The position numbers were made by a program, and so were the translations under genes. A model generated the notes under the pieces. That model saw only the letters and a program-made list of their open reading frames with translations. It did no database searches and was not told where the DNA came from. Positions 15,631 through 21,967 of a stretch of DNA of 45,332 nucleotides are shown piece after piece (within the stretch, counting starts at the first letter, position 1; the number at the start of each line of letters is the position of its first letter). The stretch comes from JAAZNF01 sp964561025 (GTDB lineage Bacteria > Myxococcota > B64-G9): NCBI GenBank assembly GCA_964561025.1, contig CAZLNM010000029.1, forward strand, positions 1 through 45,332. The letters run 5' to 3'.

Positions 15631-16923
15631 TCATGGGGTGGGAGGCTCTTCCTCGTCCGAGCCCACCGGCGCCTCCAGGCGCGGCGAGTGGCCCCGCAGC
15701 ACCTCGTAGGCCACCCGGTTGCCGTACTGGGCGTTTCGCGACAGCGAAGAGTAGGTGAGGAAGGGCGCGCCGGCCTGGTGCTTGTCGCTCTGCGGCAGCA
15801 GCGTGCGGTGGTAGCGGTTGGCCGCCACGTCGTGCAGCACCGCCGCCAGCGCCGCGTCGCCGGCGCCGTTGGTGTTGGCGAGCCGTTCGGGCCCGCCGCG
15901 GTACGGGTGGATGTGAGAAAAGATGGCCTGCGGGCGGCGGCAGTCGCGCCGGCGCATGAGCCGGCTGTACTCGAAGCGGTTGTACTCCGGGATCGACTTG
16001 GAGCGGATCTCCTGGTCGGTCTCGCGGCGGTGCTCCTCGTCCACCCAGCCGGCCATGGTCATGCCCTGGGGGCCCTCGGTGACGATCACCGCGTCCACCC
16101 ACTCGAGAACATGGCGGCAGGCGAGCAGGACGTCTTCTTCGCCGGTGAGGGCTTTCGCCTCCTCCTGGTTCATGGCCGCGATGGTGACGAACCGGCGCAG
16201 AAGATCGATCACCGTGCCGCGCAGCTCGCGCACCAGCGAGGCCGTGCCCAGGCCCAGGGCCAGCGGCACGTTCGCGTCCGCGGCGATCTCCATCAGCCGC
16301 AAGGCCGAGCGCGCCACGGGCCATTCGGGCCGGCGCAGGCAGTACAGCGTGGTCAGCGCGGCGCAGGCCGAGCGCACCAGGCTCTCCGGCACCGCCTCGG
16401 GCGGGTAGTCGTTGGAGTTGCCGCTGGAGACGGCGAACGAGCGCTCGCCGTCCGCGCCCACGAAGGTCACCGCGGTGGCGATCGACCCGGGCCGCGCCAG
16501 CAAGGTCTCGACCTGCACCGAGGGCGGCGTCTGCGCCAGGTAGTAAAACGCCGGCGAGCCAGGGCGGATGCACTCGTCGATGCAGCCGAGCAGCACCGCC
16601 GGCTCCCCGGACAGCATGCCGTAGTTGTGTAGGGTATTCCCCACCGCGCCGCCGGCCAACACTCGCAAGGGGCAGCCGCTCTGGCGCAACCGCTCGAGAA
16701 GGCGGGCGTGCACCTCGTCCGGCAGCATCACCGACTCGCCACGCCGGATGCCGAACTCCTGCATGAGCGGCTCCGCGCCGATCACCTCCACGTCCGCGAT
16801 CACCTGATCGAGCCCGAGGACGTACCAGCGGTTCTCCATCTCCTGACGAACGGCATCGATGCGGGTCTGGGGCCGGCGGACGGGAAAGTAGTGGCGGGCG
16901 ATGCGGTTTCCGGGAAACCTCAT
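15631..16923 (-). CDS. gsk: Inosine-guanosine kinase (PfkB family)
   Basis: The 430-aa product matches E. coli Gsk (434 aa) in length and along its whole course: MRFPGNRIARHYFPV at the start, the substrate loop GGAVGNTLHNYGML, AMNQEEAKALTGEED in the middle, YSRLMRRRDCRRP, and the ATP-site and catalytic loop NTNGAGDAALAAVLHD with the catalytic Asp. Near the end ANRY/SKH and HSPRL are shared as well. It phosphorylates inosine and guanosine to IMP and GMP in purine salvage, in the cytoplasm. ATG 16923 has no Shine-Dalgarno sequence; a promoter whose start would fall on or next to the ATG suggests a leaderless mRNA. No purine gene is adjacent. Confidence 0.95.
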   Translation of the reverse strand: MRFPGNRIARHYFPVRRPQTRIDAVRQEMENRWYVLGLDQVIADVEVIGAEPLMQEFGIRRGESVMLPDEVHARLLERLRQSGCPLRVLAGGAVGNTLHNYGMLSGEPAVLLGCIDECIRPGSPAFYYLAQTPPSVQVETLLARPGSIATAVTFVGADGERSFAVSSGNSNDYPPEAVPESLVRSACAALTTLYCLRRPEWPVARSALRLMEIAADANVPLALGLGTASLVRELRGTVIDLLRRFVTIAAMNQEEAKALTGEEDVLLACRHVLEWVDAVIVTEGPQGMTMAGWVDEEHRRETDQEIRSKSIPEYNRFEYSRLMRRRDCRRPQAIFSHIHPYRGGPERLANTNGAGDAALAAVLHDVAANRYHRTLLPQSDKHQAGAPFLTYSSLSRNAQYGNRVAYEVLRGHSPRLEAPVGSDEEEPPTP

Positions 16924-16929
16924 GGCGCG

Positions 16930-16958
16930 GTCGTAGCATTTTCATCGCAGGCCCGCAA
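16930..16958 (-). promoter_or_regulatory. Promoter of gsk giving a leaderless transcript
   Basis: The -35 is TTGCGG (16958-16953) and the -10 is TACGAC (16935-16930), with a 17-bp spacer. The -10 ends 6 bp before the ATG, so initiation would occur at or within a base or two of the start codon, in keeping with the missing ribosome site. Confidence 0.45.
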
Positions 16959-17061
16959 CGTATTTCCAGGACCGGTCGCCGCGCGTCCAACTGACCGATA
17001 CCAGGCCCGAGCCACGCGTAACCAATTGAAAAACAATGCGATTATTCGTCCGGTCGGCGTA

Positions 17062-17076
17062 TGGTCTGGTGATTGC
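17062..17076 (+). promoter_or_regulatory. Candidate sigma-54 promoter of the pilin-like operon
   Basis: TGGTCTGGTGATTGC has the invariant -24 GG and -12 GC with exactly 10 bases between, plus TGG...G and TTGC of the consensus TGGCACG-N4-TTGC. The expected start is about 12 bp downstream, leaving a leader of about 40 nt with GAGGAG before ATG 17130. No good sigma-70 promoter was found in this gap. A sigma-54 activator gene lies directly after the operon. Confidence 0.5.
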
Positions 17077-17129
17077 GGTTGATCTAATGATGGGGCGAGG
17101 GGAACGGATACCCCGGCGAGGAGCGGACC

Positions 17130-17918
17130 ATGCGAAGACCCAAAGGGATTCATCGCGAGAGCGGCCAGGTGGAAGTCGAGACCGCCATCGTCCTGCCGCT
17201 GGTGATCTTTCTGCTGCTCGGCCTCATCCAGCTCGGCCTGCTGCACCAGGCGGGCATCATGGCCAAGTACGCCGCCTACCGGGCGGTGCGCACCGGGGCC
17301 CTGCGCGTCTACTCCAGCCGCGACGACTGGATAAAGGGCATGGAGATGGCCGCCTTGGCGGTGGCACTACCCGTGCTGGGGTACAAGACCGGCGGCGCGG
17401 GCAGCCCCGAGGTCCTGGGCAAGACCGACAGCGCGGCCAACTGGCTCATCAAGTGGAACAAGCCCGGCTTCGGGGGGATGCTCTTCAAGAACAAGATGGT
17501 GGACCTGCTGCTCACCAACCTGAAGTATACCGAGGTGAAGATCTGCGGGCCCCTCAAGGGGGACATTCCGGAAGGGGACACCTACGAGGTTAGCGGCACC
17601 AAGTACGTCCCCTTCGACCTGCCGCACGTCTCGGGCAAAGGAATCCGGACCAAGCTGCGCATCCAGCTCACCCTCAACTACCGCATGATCATCCCCTTCG
17701 CTGACTGGGTGATCTACTACATGTATCGGGGCTGGCGCACCTCGCGCGAGCTGCACCTGGGCACGGTGAACACCCCGGCGCTTCCCGCGAACGCCTACGA
17801 CCTGGCGGCCATGAACAACAAGGTCTACATCATTCCCATCAAATCCCAGTATGCCATGAAGATGCATTCGGACATCCCCTACGATCACCTGCCTGACGAA
17901 AACGAGTGCGAGGATTGA
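17130..17918 (+). CDS. TadE-like pseudopilin, first gene of the Tad-like operon
   Basis: The 262-aa product has a short basic leader, then a prepilin-type site SG/QVEVETAIVLPL with Glu at mature position 5, then a single hydrophobic helix (residues 18-40). This is the TadE arrangement: TadE/TadF proteins are cut by the prepilin peptidase TadV and act as minor pseudopilins in Flp pilus assembly. The large extracytoplasmic part (about 220 aa) is longer than classic TadE and not recognisable. ATG 17130 follows GAGGAG. It is separated by 10 bp from the next gene, and the six genes to 21745 are spaced 9-29 bp, so they form one operon. Confidence 0.8.
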   Translation: MRRPKGIHRESGQVEVETAIVLPLVIFLLLGLIQLGLLHQAGIMAKYAAYRAVRTGALRVYSSRDDWIKGMEMAALAVALPVLGYKTGGAGSPEVLGKTDSAANWLIKWNKPGFGGMLFKNKMVDLLLTNLKYTEVKICGPLKGDIPEGDTYEVSGTKYVPFDLPHVSGKGIRTKLRIQLTLNYRMIIPFADWVIYYMYRGWRTSRELHLGTVNTPALPANAYDLAAMNNKVYIIPIKSQYAMKMHSDIPYDHLPDENECED

Positions 17919-17928
17919 GGAGGGCCCC

Positions 17929-19509
17929 ATGAACGCACAAAGACTGCTGAACCGCCTGCGCAGCCGCCGCCGCGGCCAGATCATGGCCCTGGGGGCGCTC
18001 TCGATCCTGATCGTGGCGCTCATCCTGCTGCTGACGCTCAACCTGGGCCAGTCGGTGTTCGAGAAGATCCGTATCCAGCAGGTGACCGACTCGGTGGCCT
18101 TCTCGGAAGCGACCCTGGAGGCGCGCGCCTTCAATTTCTTCGCCTACACCAACCGGGCCAACCTGTCGCTGCTGGTGTCCGCCGTCTCGGCGCACTCCTT
18201 CATGAACATGGCCACCATGGTGGTCGAGATCAACATGGCGGCGGCGCTCAACGACTTCATCATGGCGGGTATGGAGATCGGGCGTTGCTGCTCCTGCCCC
18301 TACTGCTCCTGCGTCATCCACTGCATCCACGCGGCCTTCGACACCGTGGACGGGGTGATGTACTTCATCGAGACCATCGACCTGGGCAGCAAGGTCCAGG
18401 ACATCGACGAGAAGTTCGAGAAATTTTTAGACGCTATCAACGACCACATGAAGAAGATCACAGATGACCAGAAGGACGTCCGCGATGCCATCAAGCTCCA
18501 GATGCCGATCATCGGCCAGCAGATCCAGAACGAGTTCGCCCCGCAGGCCGGCCTGGCCTTGCAGATCGAGGGCATCAACTCCCAGGAGTACGATCACGCC
18601 TTCGAGGACAACGTGAACGGAGAGAGCACCAAGCAGGAGAAGGCCGACTTCGTGGCCACCGAGGCCGCCAACGGCTCCCGCGAGGGGTTCGGCATGGGGC
18701 TGATCATGGAGGGGCTGCGACTCAACTTCAACTTCAGCAGCTTCGTACTCTCCGACACCATGGACGATTTCGAGAGCGACACTCCCATCTTCGATACCGA
18801 GTCGAGCGTGATGATCTACCTCGGCGGCTCCAAGGTGATCGAGAGCGGCGGCAGCCCCTATCAGGTCCTCACCGAGAGCGGGCCGGGGCCCGAGGGCAAG
18901 GGCGTGGGGGCCTTCGATTTTGCCATGGTACATTCCGAGGCGTATTGCGATCAGTCGGTAATGATCGCCATGTCCATGCTGGGGTCGGGCGAGGACGGCA
19001 TGCACCTCGGCCTGGTGTGGCCGATGGTGTGCGGGGCGGATCACACCGGCAAGTTCGAGTGTCTGTACGAGCCGGGAGGCGAAAACGGCTGCTTCATGCT
19101 GTTCCACTCGGACCAGAACCCGGCCAACGACTACGGCCAGCCCAAGGTGTACGCCTTCATGCACCAGGACCTGCGGCTGGACTTCGATGGCAACAAGGGG
19201 CCCTGGGAGCTCAACGACAGCGGCGAGGTCAAGGTGAACCTGGGGGGCGACGTGGGCGAGAAGAAGATGCAGCTCTCGAACGCGCGCTCCGAGGGCGTGG
19301 CCATGAGCAAGGCCCTGGTGTACTACCACTGGCCCCACAAGGAGACCGGCGGGTGGAAGGAGCACCCCAACTTCTTCAACCCATTCTGGCGTGCGAAGCT
19401 TCAGCCGTTCCGCCAGGACGAGGCGCGCAATGTCGTGACGCTGGCCGGCCACCCGGAGTACTTGCCCCTGATCATGGCCGCCAGTATCAGCGAAGTCCCG
19501 TTGCCCTAG
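17929..19509 (+). CDS. Tad-domain (TadG-like) membrane-anchored protein
   Basis: The 526-aa product begins with basic residues, then RRGQIMALGALSILIVALILLL, split here only as leader RRG and helix QIMALG onward. It is the N-terminal membrane anchor typical of Tad-domain (TadG/DUF2134-like) proteins, but mature position 5 is Leu instead of Glu. The anchor is followed by the usual DSVAFSEATLEARAFNFFAYTNRAN helix, where new helices pack. Around residues 118-131 lies a dense Cys cluster (CCSCPYCSC...C), unusual for the family and likely disulfide-bonded or metal-binding outside the membrane. The rest is a large soluble extracytoplasmic domain. The GGAGG site and the spacing fit translation coupled to the flanking TadE-like genes. 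Confidence 0.77.
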   Translation: MNAQRLLNRLRSRRRGQIMALGALSILIVALILLLTLNLGQSVFEKIRIQQVTDSVAFSEATLEARAFNFFAYTNRANLSLLVSAVSAHSFMNMATMVVEINMAAALNDFIMAGMEIGRCCSCPYCSCVIHCIHAAFDTVDGVMYFIETIDLGSKVQDIDEKFEKFLDAINDHMKKITDDQKDVRDAIKLQMPIIGQQIQNEFAPQAGLALQIEGINSQEYDHAFEDNVNGESTKQEKADFVATEAANGSREGFGMGLIMEGLRLNFNFSSFVLSDTMDDFESDTPIFDTESSVMIYLGGSKVIESGGSPYQVLTESGPGPEGKGVGAFDFAMVHSEAYCDQSVMIAMSMLGSGEDGMHLGLVWPMVCGADHTGKFECLYEPGGENGCFMLFHSDQNPANDYGQPKVYAFMHQDLRLDFDGNKGPWELNDSGEVKVNLGGDVGEKKMQLSNARSEGVAMSKALVYYHWPHKETGGWKEHPNFFNPFWRAKLQPFRQDEARNVVTLAGHPEYLPLIMAASISEVPLP

Positions 19510-19518
19510 GAGGTCGCC

Positions 19519-20526
19519 ATGAGCCGCCGACGACTGATGCGTAATTCCGAGCGCGGCGCCGCCATGGTGGAGCTGGCGGTGCTCATGCTGGTGTTCGTGC
19601 CGCTGGTTCTGCTTCCCATGTACTTCCAGGACGCCATGCGCTACAAGCTCAACGTCCAGGAGGCGGTGTACTCCGCCGCCTGGGACATGGCCTACGCCAA
19701 TTACCAGGAGGACTCGGGAGGGAGCATCACCGGAGAAGCCGAGAACCCCAACCACGACCTCTATAAAGATCTCCGCTCGGACGTCGAGCGGGACGCCAGC
19801 GACGAGTGGATCGGCGGCCCGTGGGCCAGGTTCAAGTGGCGCCAGCAGATCGACTGCGAGATCGACACTTCCCTGGCCTCCTCGGTCAGCGCCTCCAGCA
19901 TGTGGTTGGCGCTGGCGCTGCTCAACTCGACGGGCGGCAAGGCCTACTGCAAGGGCTCCATCGACGTGCGCAACGACTATGTGCCCAAGGTGTTCATGCA
20001 GGAGTTCGCCGAGAAGGATCTGTTTGAGCAGGACAATGATCCGTTCGAGTTCGGCGAGGGCCCCGAGCATACCTACAAGTTCGGGCTTCTGGTGGACCCC
20101 TGGTGCATCCAGGAGGAGGGCCGCAGCCTGGGGTTCCTGGGCTACATGTACTTCACCCTGTCGAGCATCCCAATGGACGGGTACGCGCTACGGGTTGCGG
20201 CGGTGCTGCTGGCGGCTCCAGGACGCAGCGACTTCACCGACGCCTGGGATAACTTCGCGAAAAAGATGCACGACGAGGACATCAGCGAAAGCAAGAATTC
20301 TTTGGAGATGAACCTCGACAACCCCACCTGGCCGGATGTCAAGTCGAACCACCTTCCCGACAACAAGAACCTGGTGCCTCACCTGGGCGTCCAGTGGAAG
20401 TACTACACCACGCCCATGGAGGACGGGCAAGACGACACCTACAAGGAAACCTTCGATGCCCGCGAGGCGGACGGCGACAAGGCCTACTACCTGGGCTGCA
20501 AGCAGTTCGAGCCCAACTGCAGCTAG
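19519..20526 (+). CDS. Second TadE-like pseudopilin
   Basis: The 335-aa product has a basic leader, the prepilin-like junction RG/AAMVELAVLML with Glu at mature position 5, and one hydrophobic helix (residues 15-36), so it meets the TadE pattern. The helix continues into YFQDAMRYKLNVQEAVYSAAWDMAYA, the amphipathic extension shared by TadE and TadG proteins. The extracytoplasmic part is about 290 aa, far larger than ordinary TadE, with acidic, loop-rich sequence and several cysteines. AGGAGG precedes ATG 19519. With the gene at 17130 it could form a pseudopilin pair, as TadE and TadF do. Confidence 0.8.
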   Translation: MSRRRLMRNSERGAAMVELAVLMLVFVPLVLLPMYFQDAMRYKLNVQEAVYSAAWDMAYANYQEDSGGSITGEAENPNHDLYKDLRSDVERDASDEWIGGPWARFKWRQQIDCEIDTSLASSVSASSMWLALALLNSTGGKAYCKGSIDVRNDYVPKVFMQEFAEKDLFEQDNDPFEFGEGPEHTYKFGLLVDPWCIQEEGRSLGFLGYMYFTLSSIPMDGYALRVAAVLLAAPGRSDFTDAWDNFAKKMHDEDISESKNSLEMNLDNPTWPDVKSNHLPDNKNLVPHLGVQWKYYTTPMEDGQDDTYKETFDAREADGDKAYYLGCKQFEPNCS

Positions 20527-20536
20527 GAGTGGATGA

Positions 20537-21268
20537 ATGGCGGCCCCGCTGGCCATCGTTGTGATTCTGCTTGGCGCGCAGGCCGCGGCCCCGGCCGCGG
20601 CGGCCAGCGCGCCGGCCCCGGCTGCCCCGGTGGCGACGGTCCTGGGATTTCCTCCCTATCCGGGGGCGCTGTCGCTGCGCTACGCCGGCGACCTCAAGGT
20701 CAACGGTGTCCCAGCGGACGCGTTGGTGCTGCACACCGGCGATCCGCAGGAGACCGTGCTGGCGTACTACCAGGAGAAACTGGCCGGCAAGGTGTTCCCG
20801 CTCAAGGTGCACCGCTTCGGCGCCGGGAGCGCCTACATCAGTTTCTACGACGGGCTCTCGCGCACCATCCGGGTGCTGACCGTGATGCCCGATCCGGCGG
20901 GCGGCTCCATGCTGGTCTATTCCTCGATGGATCCGCGGCCCCTTTATAAGAAGACGCAGGTCGAGCCTCCTCCGGCGCTGCCGAAGATTCCCGGGGCCGA
21001 GCGGATCACCACCACCGAATCGAACAGCCGCGGCGACACCTCGCACAGCGCGCACTTTGTACTGCCCGGCCACACTGAAGAGCAGGCGCGCGCCGCCGTC
21101 AAAGACGCCATGCGGGCACAGGGTTGGAAGCTCATGGCCGGTGATGCGCTCGACAAGGATAGCCTGGTGTTTGAAAAAGAGTCCCGGATGTGTATTGTCC
21201 GGATCGGGTTGGCGAACCAAGACGGCGCTGGCGGCGCCTCGGTCACCATGGTGGTGAGCCAGAGGTAG
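20537..21268 (+). CDS. Exported protein of the Tad-like operon, unknown function
   Basis: The 243-aa product starts MAAPLAIVVILLGAQ followed by Ala/Pro repeats, a short signal peptide with likely cleavage around residues 20-25. After the low-complexity linker come two alpha/beta halves with a similar plan. The first includes YPGALSLRY, the amphipathic helix DPQETVLAYYQEKL and SAYISFYDG. The second includes HSAHFVLPGHTEEQARAAVKDAMRAQGWKLM and SLVFEKESRMCIVRI. This looks like a duplicated small domain, perhaps periplasmic. It is placed between TadE-like and small Cys genes with a 10-bp gap, so a part in assembly or stability of the pilus-like structure is inferred. I do not recognise the family. 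Confidence 0.65.
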   Translation: MAAPLAIVVILLGAQAAAPAAAASAPAPAAPVATVLGFPPYPGALSLRYAGDLKVNGVPADALVLHTGDPQETVLAYYQEKLAGKVFPLKVHRFGAGSAYISFYDGLSRTIRVLTVMPDPAGGSMLVYSSMDPRPLYKKTQVEPPPALPKIPGAERITTTESNSRGDTSHSAHFVLPGHTEEQARAAVKDAMRAQGWKLMAGDALDKDSLVFEKESRMCIVRIGLANQDGAGGASVTMVVSQR

Positions 21269-21297
21269 CCCCGCCGCAGCATATGGGAGAGACGGCG

Positions 21298-21534
21298 ATG
21301 CGCAAGAAGAGCTTGTGGTGGCTGATTCTAATCCTGGCGATGTCGATCCCCCTCGTGGTGTGGGCCGAGTCGAAGCGCGAGAAGTGCCTCAAGGCCTGCG
21401 AGATGAGCGTGGAGTATTGCACCAAGGCGTGCAAGGACGGCTCCGGCGGCAAGCCGGGAGCGGATGCCGAGTGCAAGAAGGCCTGCGACTTTGCCAAGAA
21501 GAAGTGCGAAGAAGTCTGTCAGAAGCGCTACTAG
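21298..21534 (+). CDS. Small exported twin-CX3C protein
   Basis: The 78-aa product has a clear signal peptide (MRKKSLWWLILILAMSIPLVVWA, cut after VWA; written here in parts: basic start, 16-residue hydrophobic core, VWA/ES). The mature 55 residues contain eight cysteines in four CX3C motifs arranged as CX3C-X6-CX3C twice, separated by a Gly/Lys linker. Each half would make an alpha-helical hairpin closed by two disulfides, like small coiled Tim or CHCH modules. ATG 21298 follows GGGAGAG; ATG 21283 in frame is an alternative. It lies between the exported protein and the Flp-like pilin in the operon. Function is unknown; a periplasmic chaperone or structural clip is one guess. Confidence 0.68.
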   Translation: MRKKSLWWLILILAMSIPLVVWAESKREKCLKACEMSVEYCTKACKDGSGGKPGADAECKKACDFAKKKCEEVCQKRY

Positions 21535-21559
21535 CCGGTGCGGCCGGCGGGAGGCGGAC

Positions 21560-21745
21560 ATGAAGAGGCGAATGCCGAGACTCAAGGGCCGGCGCGGGCA
21601 GGCCATGGTCAACTACGCCATCATCACCTTCTTCATCCTGGGGGGGCTCACGGGCCTGAGCATGATCATCCTGCCGCAGATGCTGGACGCGTTGGACGCC
21701 TTCACCGCCAGCATGTACTTCTGCGTGAACATGCCTCTTCCCTGA
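21560..21745 (+). CDS. Flp-like mini-pilin with Asn at position 5
   Basis: The 61-aa product has a basic leader (MKRRMPRLKGRRG), then QAMVNYAIITFFILGG at the predicted prepilin-peptidase site, followed by a hydrophobic helix and a short tail ending in MPLP. Size and layout match Flp-type pilins (type IVb), whose mature part begins with five residues, Glu5 and Tyr6. Here Tyr6 is kept and Glu5 is Asn. GGGAGGCGGAC is an excellent ribosome site for ATG 21560, in keeping with high expression. It is the last gene of the six-gene operon. Confidence 0.75.
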   Translation: MKRRMPRLKGRRGQAMVNYAIITFFILGGLTGLSMIILPQMLDALDAFTASMYFCVNMPLP

Positions 21746-21917
21746 GCCGCGCCAGGAATAACGAACCGACTCGCGACTGCTCCGCTGGCGGTGGATGAAT
21801 TGTTTCATCGCAGCATGTTGTGATCTTGGGGATTCTCCAACCGTCATCCCTCCTTGGAGTGCTTTCTGACCCCGGCGATATCTTTCGGTAGGGCTCGTAT
21901 CGCTCGCTGAGACAGGG

Positions 21918-21947
21918 TTGACAGCGTCCGGCGTTTGCGGATAGCTT
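21918..21947 (+). promoter_or_regulatory. Sigma-70-type promoter of the double-FHA activator gene
   Basis: The -35 is a perfect TTGACA (21918-21923). TAGCTT (21942-21947) lies after an 18-bp spacer as a weak -10. The activator would be made independently of the pilin operon. Confidence 0.45.
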
Positions 21948-21967
21948 TTCGCCGCGAGGTGCAATCC

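Noticed and set aside
16936..16948. Exact 13-mer GCATTTTCATCGC repeated at 44855-44867
   Set aside because: Several chance 13-base repeats are expected in 45 kb, and the two contexts differ (gsk promoter spacer versus region upstream of the zinc-ribbon gene).
21746..21917. Terminator hairpin after the pilin operon (GATGAA/TTCATC at about 21795-21810)
   Set aside because: The stem has only 6 A/T-rich pairs and no T-run, so it is too weak to call.
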